A DNA stretch of 64,000 bases from Salegentibacter sp. (GTDB lineage: Bacteria; Bacteroidota; Bacteroidia; Flavobacteriales; Flavobacteriaceae), in contig CP051246.1 in assembly GCA_017795085.1 (NCBI GenBank), positions 124,001 through 188,000 of the forward strand, written 5' to 3'. Positions 55,334-64,000 of this stretch are shown in pieces. Every line of letters begins with the position of its first letter. Positions within the stretch are counted from its first letter, which is position 1. Below the pieces are notes generated by a model that searched no databases, was not told the DNA's origin, and worked only from the letters and a program-made list of their open reading frames with translations. The translations under genes were made by a program, and so were the position numbers.

Positions 55334-56108
55334 TTGTTTAAAAATATTTTTATGTTGTTTTGGTATGGCCGGTTTTCAGCTCCAGGCACAGGAGGTGCAA
55401 AAATTAAAAGGCCAGATTGAAGTCGACACCTTAAATGCACCGGTGCATATTATAAACCTTAGCCAAAAAAAAGGAACCCTTAATAATAAAAACGGCAGTT
55501 TTGAAATAGCGGTTAGGGAGGGCGATACCTTAATGATATCATCAGTACAGTTTAAAAGGGAAAAAATTAAAATAACTAAAGAAATTTTGCGAAAGTCTCC
55601 TTTTAAAATTAAGCTTGAAAGTGAGATAAATGAGTTGGAAACGGTAAAACTTCATAAACTTACCGGAAATCTCAAGCGGGATATTGCCGGGATTGAGGTA
55701 GTTGAACAGCCCTCTTTTCAGCCCCCGGCAATTGATTATTTAAAATCGGGTTCGGTTAAAAATGATGCTTTTGCGGCCAATCAAGCTCAAATGGCCCCAA
55801 CCGGTATAGACTTTATTGCGATTGGAAAATATGTTTTTGGAAATAAGGGATTGGGGATTATAAAAACTGCAAAAAATAATCCTCAAAATAATTTTACCAA
55901 AGCAAAAGTAATTAACAAACTGCGTAAACGTTTTGATGATGACTTTTTCACCGGGCACCTTAGCCTGGAATTGAAGCAAACAAATAATTTTATTGCTTTT
56001 GCCTATGATAAGGGACTTACCGAAAAATTATTGCAAGAAAAAAATGCTTTAGAGCTTATAGCCTTTTTAGAAAGAACCGTAAAAGTTTACCGTCAGGAAC
56101 AGGAATAA
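55320..56108 (+). CDS. Exported carboxypeptidase-regulatory-like protein, paralogue 2
   Basis: I choose the GTG at 55320. It yields a good signal peptide (MKKIDCLKIFLCCFGMAGFQ then LQAQ), whereas the ATG at 55290 would add 10 residues before it. That gives about 262 residues. It overlaps the upstream gene by 14 nt. The beta domain reads VHIINLSQKKGTLNNKNGSFEIAVREGDTLMISSVQFKREKI. The C-terminal half has NFIAFAYDKGLTEKLL, akin to the same region in paralogues 1 and 3. Function is unknown. Confidence 0.78.
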   Translation: MKKIDCLKIFLCCFGMAGFQLQAQEVQKLKGQIEVDTLNAPVHIINLSQKKGTLNNKNGSFEIAVREGDTLMISSVQFKREKIKITKEILRKSPFKIKLESEINELETVKLHKLTGNLKRDIAGIEVVEQPSFQPPAIDYLKSGSVKNDAFAANQAQMAPTGIDFIAIGKYVFGNKGLGIIKTAKNNPQNNFTKAKVINKLRKRFDDDFFTGHLSLELKQTNNFIAFAYDKGLTEKLLQEKNALELIAFLERTVKVYRQEQE

Positions 56109-56855
56109 ATGCATAAAATTTTTCAGCTATTTATCTTCTTTATTTTTACCGGTGTAATGGCACAGGAAATCGAGATTCAGGGAAAAATTATCAACGACAG
56201 CCTGGAAGCTCCGGTTCATATTATCAACCTTAGCCTGGAAAAAGGTAGTATAAGTGATTTTGAAGGAAATTTCAGCATATCGGCCAATGAAGGGGATTCT
56301 ATTCAGTTCTCTTCCGTGCAGTATAAAAAGAAAATATTAGTTATCACTTCCGAAGCCATTCGGCAAGAAATACTTAAAGTTAAATTGGAAGAAGAAATCA
56401 CCGAGCTTGATGAGGTAGAATTACACAAATTAAGCGGGAGTTTAGTTGAGGATTTGGAAAATATTGATGTTGTCGATTATAGAAAATTGGGACTTCCTAT
56501 TCCTAAAAAAGAACCACCCACCATTGTAGAGCGAAAAATTATGGCTTTGAGTAACCCTGCTGATCCTGCCGGGCAATTGTATGGCTGGTTAAGCGGGGAG
56601 AAAAAGAAACTGAAAAAGGCTAAAGAAAACCAGGATTTAACAAATAAAATACTAAAAGCAAAACGTTTGGTGACTACTTTCTTTTTGACGGATGTTTTAG
56701 GTTTAGAAGAAAATGAATTAACTAATTTCCTGTATTTTTGCGCAGAAGAGAAACCTGGTTTCCATCGTTTGGTAGCTCAGGAAGATGCCCTTGAATTGAT
56801 CGAACTTTGTAAAGCGGTAATCGATAAATATCGGGCGCAAATTGAAATGAAGTGA
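56109..56855 (+). CDS. Exported carboxypeptidase-regulatory-like protein, paralogue 3
   Basis: A 248-residue protein with a signal peptide (ending VMAQE), starting directly after the paralogue 2 stop. The beta domain is close to that of paralogue 2: APVHIINLSLEKGSISDFEGNFSISANEGDSIQFSSVQYKKKIL. The C-terminal region has FFLTDVLGLEENELTNFLYFCAEE. The three tandem genes are coupled or nearly so, which suggests joint assembly or redundancy. Function is unknown. Confidence 0.8.
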   Translation: MHKIFQLFIFFIFTGVMAQEIEIQGKIINDSLEAPVHIINLSLEKGSISDFEGNFSISANEGDSIQFSSVQYKKKILVITSEAIRQEILKVKLEEEITELDEVELHKLSGSLVEDLENIDVVDYRKLGLPIPKKEPPTIVERKIMALSNPADPAGQLYGWLSGEKKKLKKAKENQDLTNKILKAKRLVTTFFLTDVLGLEENELTNFLYFCAEEKPGFHRLVAQEDALELIELCKAVIDKYRAQIEMK

Positions 56856-56881
56856 TTTTGTGTTTTCAGCTATAGTTTTTT

Positions 56882-57382
56882 ATGAAAAAAATTGGGTTTA
56901 TTCTTAGTGCGTTCTTTTTTCTTACAGCTTTTAAGGCCGGGACACATGAATTTTACCTTAGTGTTACCGAAATTGAATATAAGGCCGAAAAGCAATCGCT
57001 GCAAATCATTACCCGGGTTTTTACCGATGATTTTGAGAATGTTTTGCGTACCCGTTATACTGATGATATTCACTTATCGGAAAATGCCGAAGAAGGTCCC
57101 GTGGAAGAAATGATTAAAAAATACCTCCAGCAAAAATTTGCTTTAAAAACAGATAATAAAAACATTGATTTTAATTATCTGGGTAAAGAATATGAAGCGG
57201 AACAGGTAGTGTTGTATGTTGAAGCTGAAAATGTATCGCCTTTTAAGCAAATTGAAGTAACCAATGCCATATTAACCGATTTATTTGATGACCAGAAAAA
57301 TGTGGTTCACGTTACCATCAACGGAAAGACTAAAAGTTTGTTGCTTCACAAATCGGCAGATAAAGAAAAACTCATTTTTTAG
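56882..57382 (+). CDS. DUF6702 family exported protein
   Basis: A 166-residue protein with a signal peptide (residues 1-22). The conserved family pattern is HEFYLSVTEIEYKAEKQSLQIITRVFTDDFENVLRTRY near residue 22, then KYLQQKFALK and NAILTDLFDDQKNVVHVTINGK near the end. It is a Bacteroidota family of unknown function, often found next to an M1 peptidase gene, as here. Confidence 0.85.
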   Translation: MKKIGFILSAFFFLTAFKAGTHEFYLSVTEIEYKAEKQSLQIITRVFTDDFENVLRTRYTDDIHLSENAEEGPVEEMIKKYLQQKFALKTDNKNIDFNYLGKEYEAEQVVLYVEAENVSPFKQIEVTNAILTDLFDDQKNVVHVTINGKTKSLLLHKSADKEKLIF

Positions 57383-57390
57383 TAAAAATA

Positions 57391-57458
57391 AACAACCTCA
57401 AGGCAAGCGCACGAGACCTTGAAAGATATTTTGCATTTTTGGGGAATTAAATCGCGAT
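57391..57458 (+). repeat. Dispersed structured repeat R1, copy C (partial, 3' of the DUF6702 gene)
   Basis: AACAACCTC, GGCAAGC and CACGAG match the reverse complement of 4002-4094, and GGGGAATTA stands where the others have GGGGTATTA. It begins 9 nt after the DUF6702 stop, in the same orientation to its gene as copies A and B. Confidence 0.5.
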
Positions 57459-57510
57459 TATCGAATAAAAAGAAAAGCTTATTTTTACAAAAATTAATAC
57501 CACACGTTTT

Positions 57511-59808
57511 ATGCAACCATTAAAATACCTTGGTTTAGTCTTTGCTTTATTGTTTACAGGCATACTTTCCGCCCAGGAAGAGCAAGAAGAAAGACAGGAA
57601 AGCCAAACCAATCAAAATAAATTTCGTCAGCTTTATCAGGAATTTGCTACTCCAAATCAGTACCGTACCGGGTCAGGCGCTCCGGGAGAAGCCTACTATC
57701 AGAACCAGGCCGATTATGAAATGGATATTGTGCTCGACGATAAAAACACCAAACTCACCGGTAAAGAAACCATTACCTATCATAATAATTCTCCAGACGA
57801 TCTAGAATACCTTTGGGTACAGTTAGATCAAAATATCCGTGAAAAAGAATCGCCGGCACTGGAAAAAGACCCCAGCGGCATTGATCCGGTATATACACCG
57901 GAATCTTTTTCAAATCAATTTTATAAAGAAAACTTTGATGGCGGTTTTAATATTGAAAAAGTTCATCAGGATGGCGAAAATCTGAACTACACCATCAATC
58001 AAACAATGATGCGCATAGATTTGGAAGAGCCACTTGGAGCAGGTGAAAGTTTTGAATTTTCAATAGACTGGTGGTATACTATCAATAACCATATTACCGA
58101 TAGGGCTCGTTCCGGTTATGAATATTTTGAAAAAGACGGAAACAATGTATACATAATTGCCCAGTTTTTCCCCAGGATGGCGGTATATAATGATGTGGAG
58201 GGCTGGCAGAACATGCAATTTTGGGGCAACGGTGAATTTGCCCTTCCCTTCGGCAATTACGAAGTAAATATTACTGTTCCAGCCGATCATTTTATGGAAG
58301 CTACCGGCGAATTGCAAAATCGCAAGGCAGTTTATACCAAAGAACAAATGAACCGTTATGAACAGGCTCAGGAAGAGTTTGAGGAACCCGTGGTTATCGT
58401 GAGCCAGGAAGAAGCCAAAGCAGCTGAAAAAGGGTTTTCTAAAAAGACCAAAACCTGGAAATATGAAGCAGAAATGGTAAGGGATTTTGCTTTTTCTACT
58501 TCCCGAAAATTTGTGGCCGATATGATGAATGTTGATGTTGAGGGCAAAGAAGTAATGGCGGTTTCTCTATACCCAAAAGAAGGCAACCCGTTGTGGGGCG
58601 AGTGGTCTACCCGTGCCGTAGCGCATACTTTAAAGAATTATTCAAAACAAACTTTTCAGTATCCTTATCATAAAGCAGTTTCTATCCACGCAAAGAATCA
58701 AGGAATGGAATATCCTATGATTTGTTGGAATTACGGTCGCCCGGATGAAAATGGTAACTATAGCGATAGGGTGAAATTCGGGATGATTAGCGTGATTATT
58801 CATGAAGTCGGGCATAATTTTTTCCCGATGATTGTAAATTCTGATGAGCGCCAGTGGGGCTGGATGGATGAAGGTTTAAACAGTTTTAGCCAGTTTTTAA
58901 CGGAACAGGAATTCGGTGAAAAATATCCTGAGGTAATCGCCCCGAATGAGAAATATCCCTCACGGCGTGGGTTCCCGGATAAAATTGTACCTTATATGAA
59001 AGGCAATCAGGATTATATCTCACCAATAATGTCTAATCCTGAAAATGTTTATCAATTAGGAAATAACGCCTACGGAAAACCGGCAACAGCCTTAAATATT
59101 TTGCGGGAAACGGTTATGGGCGAAGAATTATTTGATTACGCCTATAAAACTTTTTCGCATCGCTGGATGTTTAAACACCCAACCCCTGAAGATTTCTTTA
59201 GGACAATGGAGGATGCTTCGGGAGTAGATTTAGACTGGTTTTGGAGGGCCTGGTTTTATACAACCGATAAGGTAGATATCGGGATTAAAAAGGTAGAAAG
59301 ATATTATGTAACCGATACCGCAACATCAGCAGGCCGTGAATTTTTGAAACGTTATGATGTAAGCCCGGAAGAGGTAGAAGCGGTTTATGTGGTTTCGGAA
59401 GAAGATGAAGAGTACAACCAAGAAATGATAGGTGAAAAACCTTTGAAAAATGCTGCCACCCTACAGGAATATTTGATGGATAATTTTTCAGAAGAAGAGC
59501 GAGCCCAGATGAAACAGCCTGCTTATTTTTATCAGCTTACTTTTGAAAAACCGGGTGGAGTTCCAATGCCAATAATCGCTGAATTTACTTATGCCGATGG
59601 TACTTCAGAAATGGTTCGATATCCGGTGCAACTTTGGAGGAAAAACGACAAAGAGGTTACCAAAGCTTTGGCAACCGATAAGGAGATTACTAAAATTGTG
59701 ATTGATCCCGAGCTGAAAACCGCTGATGTTAATGTGGAAAACAATGCCTGGCCAAAGGAAGAAACCACCGATAAATTTGAAGAATTTAAAGAGAATTTGT
59801 CTAATTAG
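57511..59808 (+). CDS. M1 family metallopeptidase
   Basis: A 765-residue exported aminopeptidase-like protein with a signal peptide (ending LSAQ). An N-terminal beta domain covers about residues 65-270 (DIVLDDKNTKLTGKETITYHNNSPDDLEYLWVQLDQN). The zinc site is HEVGH near residue 431, with the third ligand in WGWMDEGLNSFSQFL near residue 450. Catalytic-domain sequences such as NAYGKPATALNILRETVMG follow. It probably degrades peptides in the periplasm or at the surface. Length is normal. Confidence 0.93.
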   Translation: MQPLKYLGLVFALLFTGILSAQEEQEERQESQTNQNKFRQLYQEFATPNQYRTGSGAPGEAYYQNQADYEMDIVLDDKNTKLTGKETITYHNNSPDDLEYLWVQLDQNIREKESPALEKDPSGIDPVYTPESFSNQFYKENFDGGFNIEKVHQDGENLNYTINQTMMRIDLEEPLGAGESFEFSIDWWYTINNHITDRARSGYEYFEKDGNNVYIIAQFFPRMAVYNDVEGWQNMQFWGNGEFALPFGNYEVNITVPADHFMEATGELQNRKAVYTKEQMNRYEQAQEEFEEPVVIVSQEEAKAAEKGFSKKTKTWKYEAEMVRDFAFSTSRKFVADMMNVDVEGKEVMAVSLYPKEGNPLWGEWSTRAVAHTLKNYSKQTFQYPYHKAVSIHAKNQGMEYPMICWNYGRPDENGNYSDRVKFGMISVIIHEVGHNFFPMIVNSDERQWGWMDEGLNSFSQFLTEQEFGEKYPEVIAPNEKYPSRRGFPDKIVPYMKGNQDYISPIMSNPENVYQLGNNAYGKPATALNILRETVMGEELFDYAYKTFSHRWMFKHPTPEDFFRTMEDASGVDLDWFWRAWFYTTDKVDIGIKKVERYYVTDTATSAGREFLKRYDVSPEEVEAVYVVSEEDEEYNQEMIGEKPLKNAATLQEYLMDNFSEEERAQMKQPAYFYQLTFEKPGGVPMPIIAEFTYADGTSEMVRYPVQLWRKNDKEVTKALATDKEITKIVIDPELKTADVNVENNAWPKEETTDKFEEFKENLSN

Positions 59809-59899
59809 GCTTTAAAAAGAAGAGATAAATAAAATTATTAAGCCGACTTTAACGAGTGGGCTTTTTTTATGCTTAATTTTGTGGTTATATTTGTGTATT

Positions 59900-60181
59900 A
59901 TGCTAGTAATTCCATTATTCATAAGTGGCGGGGAGATCGCCTTTATAATGTTTATCCTGGTTATGGTTTTTGGGGCCGATAAGATCCCGGAGATTGCGAA
60001 AGGCATGGGTAAAGGGATGCGTACCCTGCGAAATGCTTCTAACGATATAAAGAGCGAAATTCAGAAAAGCGCCGAAAAACAGGGTATTGATACTGATATC
60101 TCGAAAGACGTAAAGGGCGAAATTGATAAGGTTAAAGAAGATATTGATGAAATTACCGGTTCGGTAAAGCGTCGCTTTTAA
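59900..60181 (+). CDS. tatA: Sec-independent translocase TatA/TatE
   Basis: About 93 residues if the start is the ATG at 59900 (MLVIPLFISGGEIAFIMFILVMVFGADKIPEIAKGMGKGMRTLRNASNDIK), which begins a typical TatA N-terminus. The upstream in-frame ATG at 59879 would add MWLYLCI. One membrane helix (residues 6-25), then an amphipathic helix and a charged tail. TatA forms the pore of the twin-arginine export system. Confidence 0.9.
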   Translation: MLVIPLFISGGEIAFIMFILVMVFGADKIPEIAKGMGKGMRTLRNASNDIKSEIQKSAEKQGIDTDISKDVKGEIDKVKEDIDEITGSVKRRF

Positions 60182-60193
60182 TTTTAAAATTAA

Positions 60194-60751
60194 ATGTGGG
60201 AGCAGTTTAAACAATGGGATCGGAACTTATTTGTTTTTTTTAACGGCCTGGGGATTGAAAGTTATGACTCTTTTTGGATTTTTATAACTCAAATAGAAAA
60301 CTGGATTCCCTTTTACATTTTTTTGTTTGTCTTGTATTTTATCGTTTTTCATTGGAAACGTGCCGTGTTTACTTCCTTGTTTCTTATTGCTGCTTTTTTA
60401 ACAACCTATGGTTTTACCAATTTGGTGAAAAACGGTCTGGAAAGATTAAGGCCAAATAACAACCCGGAATTAATTGATGTTATCAGGGTTTTACAAGAAC
60501 CTGCTGACTACAGTTTTTTCTCCGGTCACGCCTCTTCTTCTATGGTTGTGGCAACTTTTGTGGTGTTTAGTTTAAAAGATAAATACCAGTGGATTTACCT
60601 GGTTTTTATCTGGCCTTTACTTTTTATGCTTAGTCGTCTGTATGTGGGAGTGCATTATCCCAGTGATTTATTGGTGGGTGCTACCGTAGGAATGAGTTTT
60701 GCCTTTATTTTTTACGAATTGTATAAAAAAACCGGAAAACGCTTTATTTAA
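60194..60751 (+). CDS. PAP2 family phosphatase
   Basis: A 185-residue membrane protein with about five hydrophobic segments. The three phosphatase signatures are KNGLERLRPNN near residue 79, YSFFSGHASSS near residue 106 and SRLYVGVHYPSDLLVG near residue 145. It is likely to dephosphorylate a lipid phosphate such as undecaprenyl pyrophosphate or a related lipid. The substrate is not certain. It lies 12 nt after tatA. Confidence 0.93.
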   Translation: MWEQFKQWDRNLFVFFNGLGIESYDSFWIFITQIENWIPFYIFLFVLYFIVFHWKRAVFTSLFLIAAFLTTYGFTNLVKNGLERLRPNNNPELIDVIRVLQEPADYSFFSGHASSSMVVATFVVFSLKDKYQWIYLVFIWPLLFMLSRLYVGVHYPSDLLVGATVGMSFAFIFYELYKKTGKRFI

Positions 60752-61385
60752 CCCGACTTAAGGTGAGCCCGTCGCGAATAGGCAAAATCACACTCTCTAT
60801 TCTATTATCTTCAGTTAGAAGTTTGTTGTATTTTAAAAGTGCCTGCGTAGATTCATCATCTTTTTTGAGTTCTTCAACAACTTTCCCACTCCATAATACA
60901 TTATCTGATAAAATCACCCCGCCGGAATTCATTTTATCAATAATTAATTCAAAGTATTGTGGATAATTGGGTTTGTCAGCATCGATAAAAACCAGATCGA
61001 ACATCTCATTTATTTCAGGAATTATTTCCGTGGCATCACCCAAATATTGCTTTATCTGGTTTTTCCATGGGGAAAGCTGAAAATATTGCTGCTGAAAATC
61101 GTAAAGTTCTTCATTTATATCAATGGTGTGCAGTTTTCCTTCCTTCGGAAGTCCTTCAGCCAGACACAAAGCCGAATAACCGGTGTAAGTGCCAATTTCG
61201 AGAATGCTTTTTGGCTGTATGATTTTAGAGATCAAACTTAAGACACGTCCCTGGTAATGCCCGCTTAGCATTCTTGGTTGCAAAACTTTTTGGTTGGTTT
61301 CACGGTTGAGTTGGGCCAGTAATTCAGGCTCTTTTGGAGTATGTTGATCAATGTATTTGTCTATGGTTTCAGGAAGAAAATGCAT
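60744..61385 (-). CDS. Class I SAM-dependent O-methyltransferase
   Basis: A 213-residue enzyme of the catechol/caffeoyl-CoA O-methyltransferase-like family. The SAM motif is SILEIGTYTGYSALCLAEGL near residue 63. TIDINEELYDF follows near residue 88, and DLVFIDADKPNYPQYFELII near residue 130 and DNVLWSGKV near residue 160 provide metal ligands. The acceptor is unknown. It overlaps the convergent PAP2 gene by 8 nt. Confidence 0.92.
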   Translation of the reverse strand: MHFLPETIDKYIDQHTPKEPELLAQLNRETNQKVLQPRMLSGHYQGRVLSLISKIIQPKSILEIGTYTGYSALCLAEGLPKEGKLHTIDINEELYDFQQQYFQLSPWKNQIKQYLGDATEIIPEINEMFDLVFIDADKPNYPQYFELIIDKMNSGGVILSDNVLWSGKVVEELKKDDESTQALLKYNKLLTEDNRIESVILPIRDGLTLSRVK

Positions 61386-61426
61386 ATCTATTTTTTATCA
61401 AAAATAAGGATTTTAGAAGTTTTACT

Positions 61427-61471
61427 CAATAATCGAGACTTAAATGCTCCAAGGCTTGTCCTAGCATAAAA
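61427..61471. repeat. Degenerate repeat similar to 26145-26198
   Basis: ACTCAATAATCGAGACTTAA and the following ATGCTCCAAGGCTTGTCC match the stretch at 26153 over about 49 nt. A fragment resembling one end of R1 follows at 61491-61524 (ATCTTGTGGAATTGCCACGG and on to TTCTTGAT). Confidence 0.5.
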
Positions 61472-61608
61472 AAGCAGGTGTCGATTTCATATCTTGTGGA
61501 ATTGCCACGGGGTTCTTGATAACGGGCTTACGACTTCAGCAGGAAATTGTATTTTTACGCTTGAGTTCTTTTTAAAATGAACGCTCTTAATTATAAAATA
61601 AACCAGAC

Positions 61609-62877
61609 ATGCAATTTGAAAATTCAGCAGAATTTGCAAAAAAACTCGATCAAAATGATCCACTTTTAAAATATAGGAATGAATTTATTTTTCCGCAGCA
61701 TAATGGTAAAGATGTAATTTATTTTACCGGTAACTCTCTCGGTCTTCAACCTAAGACTGCTAAAAAATATATAGACGAAATTATGCGGGATTGGGCTAAT
61801 CTTGGAGTAGAAGGCCATTTTAAAGCTGAAAAGCCCTGGTGGGATTATCACGAGCGTTTTGCGGAAAAGCTTTCAAAAGTGGTGGGGGCAAAACCGGAAG
61901 AAATTACGGTAATGAATACCCTAACTGTAAATTTGCATTTACTGTTGGCTTCTTTTTACCGACCTACAAAAAAACGCTTTAAAATTATTTGTGAGGAGAA
62001 AGCTTTTCCCAGCGACCAGTATATGTTGACGAGTCAGGCGCGTTTTCACGGTTTTGACCCAAAAGAAGCCATTGTAGAAGTGAAAAAACGCCCGGGAGAG
62101 CATCATTTTAGAACAGAGGATATTTTACAAGTAATTGAAGAAACCGATGAAGAATGTGCTTTGGTACTGATTGGGGGCGTAAATTACTATTCAGGTCAGG
62201 TTTTGGAAATGCAAAAGATTACCGAAGCAGGACATAAAGTTGGCGCTTTTGTGGGTTGGGATCTCGCTCATGCCGCGGGAAATGTGGAGCTGAAACTACA
62301 CGAATGGAATGTGGATTTCGCCGCTTGGTGTAGTTATAAATATATGAACAGCGGGCCGGGAAATGCCTCGGGGTGCTTTATCAATAAAAAACATCACGGC
62401 AAGAAAGATATTCCTCGTTTTGAAGGTTGGTGGGGCCATAATAAGGAAAGGCGCTTTTTAATGGAACCTGAATTTGATCCTGAGCCTGATGCCAATGCCT
62501 GGCAAATTAGTAACGCGCCGGTTTTGGCAATGGCCCCCTATCTGGCTTCTTTACAATTATTTGATGAGGTAGGGATGCCGGCATTAATTGAAAAGCGTAA
62601 TAAGATTGTAGCCTATTTAGTGTTTATCCTGAAAGAAATCGATAAAGAGGTGGAGAGTTCTTTTGAAATCATTACTCCAAAAGCCCGTGGGACACAACTT
62701 TCAGTGTTTTTACACGGAGAAGGAAAATCACTTTTTAACTACCTAATGAAAAACGGGATCATACCCGATTGGCGGGAACCAAATGTTATTCGCCTGGCCC
62801 CGGCTCCGTTTTATTGTTCTTTTGAAGATATGTACAATTTTGGCCAGATTTTAAAACGAGGTATTCAATCTAAATAA
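61609..62877 (+). CDS. kynU: Kynureninase
   Basis: A 422-residue PLP enzyme splitting kynurenine to anthranilate and alanine, or 3-hydroxykynurenine to 3-hydroxyanthranilate. Family landmarks are YFTGNSLGLQPK near residue 39, TVMNTLTVNLHLLLASFY near residue 103, GWDLAHAAGN near residue 223 and the PLP lysine in AAWCSYKYMNSGPGNASGCF near residue 245. No other tryptophan-breakdown gene is adjacent. A 224-nt gap to the divergent O-methyltransferase gene holds only repeats. Confidence 0.95.
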   Translation: MQFENSAEFAKKLDQNDPLLKYRNEFIFPQHNGKDVIYFTGNSLGLQPKTAKKYIDEIMRDWANLGVEGHFKAEKPWWDYHERFAEKLSKVVGAKPEEITVMNTLTVNLHLLLASFYRPTKKRFKIICEEKAFPSDQYMLTSQARFHGFDPKEAIVEVKKRPGEHHFRTEDILQVIEETDEECALVLIGGVNYYSGQVLEMQKITEAGHKVGAFVGWDLAHAAGNVELKLHEWNVDFAAWCSYKYMNSGPGNASGCFINKKHHGKKDIPRFEGWWGHNKERRFLMEPEFDPEPDANAWQISNAPVLAMAPYLASLQLFDEVGMPALIEKRNKIVAYLVFILKEIDKEVESSFEIITPKARGTQLSVFLHGEGKSLFNYLMKNGIIPDWREPNVIRLAPAPFYCSFEDMYNFGQILKRGIQSK

Positions 62878-62923
62878 TCCCATTCCAGCTCTTAAATCTT
62901 CAGATTTATTTAATCAATATACT

Positions 62924-63847
62924 ATGAAAAAATTATGTTATTTCATCTTTTTGCTTTCAACGGGTTTTTTTGCCCAGGAAGAAAGTATCGATGATCAACT
63001 TCAGCAAAAACTGGAGACCATTACCAATAATTTTAAAGGAGATATTGGGGTTTATGTCAAAAACCTGAAAACCGGGAAAACTGCCGGGATAAATTCAGAT
63101 ACGATATTTCCTACAGCCAGTATTGTAAAAGTCCCCATTCTCATCGGGTTATTTGACAAAATTGAAAGAGGAGAACTGACTTTAAATGATACGTTGGTTT
63201 ATACTGAAGACCGGGAATACGGCGGTTCTGGCCTGATGCAGTTTTATAAGGACTCCACGATAACCGATATCCGAACCCTTGCATCTTTGATGATTAGTTA
63301 CAGCGATAATGTAACTTCCATTTGGTGTCAGGAATTGGCTGGTGGTGGAGAAGAAGTCAATCCGCTTATGGCAAAAATCGGGATGAAAGATACTCGTGTA
63401 AATTCCCGTACCAAAGGCAGGGAAGAAATTTGGGAAAAGTACGGCTGGGGACAAACCACACCACGGGAAATGGCCACCCTGCTTGAAAAAATTAGAAAAA
63501 GAGCGTTGGTAAGCCACGCCGCGAGCGATGAGATGTACCGAATGCTCAGTAATTCTTATTATACCGATTATTCGTTGTCGCAAATTCCGCCCTACGTGCA
63601 AACCGCGGCCAAACAGGGCATGGTGAATAAATCGCGTTCAGAATTAGTTATGGTAAATGCACCTTCCGGCGATTATGTGTTTTATATCGCCACCAAAAAT
63701 AATAAAGATAAAAGTTGGGGCCATGACAATGAAGCCTGGGTATTACAACGGAAAATTTCAAAAATATTATGGCGGCATTTTGAACCAGACAGCGACTGGC
63801 AACCCGCAAAAAATGCCGATGATTTAAAAAGAGGTTTGCAATATTAA
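62924..63847 (+). CDS. Class A beta-lactamase-like serine hydrolase
   Basis: A 307-residue exported protein with a signal peptide (ending FFAQ). The SxxK motif is TASIVKVP near residue 68. The SDN motif is SYSDNVTSIW near residue 128. KQG in TAAKQGMVNKSRSELVMV near residue 225 stands at the KTG box, followed by APSGDYVFYIATKN. The SIVK/SDN/KxG pattern supports a serine active site. Similar proteins are often unannotated serine hydrolases. Beta-lactam hydrolysis is not shown by the sequence. Confidence 0.85.
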   Translation: MKKLCYFIFLLSTGFFAQEESIDDQLQQKLETITNNFKGDIGVYVKNLKTGKTAGINSDTIFPTASIVKVPILIGLFDKIERGELTLNDTLVYTEDREYGGSGLMQFYKDSTITDIRTLASLMISYSDNVTSIWCQELAGGGEEVNPLMAKIGMKDTRVNSRTKGREEIWEKYGWGQTTPREMATLLEKIRKRALVSHAASDEMYRMLSNSYYTDYSLSQIPPYVQTAAKQGMVNKSRSELVMVNAPSGDYVFYIATKNNKDKSWGHDNEAWVLQRKISKILWRHFEPDSDWQPAKNADDLKRGLQY

Positions 63848-63878
63848 ATTTATCTTTTCCAGTGTGATAATTATAAAA

Positions 63879-64000
63879 ATGAAAAACGAAATAGATAGTA
63901 TAAAGAAAACAGAATATCAAGAAGTTGTTGAACTTTGGGAGGCTTCGGTTCGGGCTACACATCACTTTTTAAAAGAGGAAGATATTGAATATTTTAAACC
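63879..64000 (+). CDS. GNAT family acetyltransferase, 3' end cut by window edge
   Basis: From the ATG at 63879 the frame reads MKNEIDSIKKTEYQEVVELW then EASVRATHHFLKEEDIEYFKP to the window end. The ELWEASVRATHHFL segment is the N-terminus typical of YjaB-like GNAT acetyltransferases. It lies 31 nt after the beta-lactamase-like gene. Confidence 0.75.
   Translation, partial: MKNEIDSIKKTEYQEVVELWEASVRATHHFLKEEDIEYFK

Noticed and set aside
54563..56000. Antisense frames across the paralogue cluster
   Set aside because: They are shadows of the three exported proteins, whose signal peptides and shared domains identify the real strand.

Overview
The window is AT-rich chromosomal DNA from a member of the Flavobacteriaceae (Bacteroidota), probably near Salegentibacter, Gramella or Zunongwangia. 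The genus is an inference. The family call rests on type IX secretion sorting domains (types A and B), a SecD-SecF fusion, DUF4271, DUF4296 and DUF6702 genes in their usual flavobacterial neighbourhoods, TonB-receptor and lipoprotein architecture, and promoters of the TTG / TAnnTTTG type. No rRNA operon, prophage, intact insertion sequence or CRISPR array is visible.

Layout. 1-12 kb: an Lrp-type regulator with a saccharopine dehydrogenase-like gene, DUF423, PEP carboxykinase (pckA), hemD with DUF4271, a polyprenol-phosphate mannosyltransferase with dihydroorotase, a DUF4296 lipoprotein, an NAD-dependent epimerase, tyrS and a LuxE-like acyltransferase. 12-18.6 kb: a small T9SS cargo, a beta-helix lipoprotein and a TonB receptor, divergent from an OmpR/PhoB response regulator and its histidine kinase. 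18.6-25 kb: a broken glycosyltransferase gene, trmB, a LysE exporter, an alkyltransferase-like protein, then an Fe-S/redox group (Mrp, NifU, ferredoxin-NADP reductase, ferredoxin) and a stretch of decayed genes. 25-37.7 kb: DUF3050, a small Cys-rich protein, an acyl-CoA dehydrogenase, TrmN6, the rplM-rpsI-rpsB-tsf group, DUF2911, asnB, gyrB and a broken mdh. 37.8-50.5 kb: secDF, the folE-cysS-yidD(broken)-lgt-DUF192 group, a T9SS type B protein, a FadL-type porin and a Gly/aromatic lipoprotein. 50.6-64 kb: proS, two tRNA-Glu, rpsT, glutaminase and peptidase E, three tandem carboxypeptidase-regulatory-like exported proteins, DUF6702, an M1 peptidase, TatA, a PAP2 phosphatase, an O-methyltransferase, kynureninase, a class A beta-lactamase-like hydrolase and the start of a GNAT gene.

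Most of the window is housekeeping. The most unusual signal is the number of genes broken or shortened by small indels: mdh (about 70 nt missing), yidD (about 54 nt missing), a GNAT gene (three lesions), a glycosyltransferase gene (two -1 breaks at A-runs plus a 27-bp tandem duplication) and an acyl-CoA dehydrogenase (12 residues missing in frame). Either this lineage is losing DNA or the assembly has errors; reads would decide.

Two other signals merit attention. A pair of 6-bp direct repeats spaced like a Pho box lies in front of the TonB receptor that faces the PhoB/PhoR-like pair, suggesting a regulated outer-membrane uptake locus. A dispersed family of small structured repeats lies just 3' of stop codons, together with a second family of GTCAT-type palindromes.
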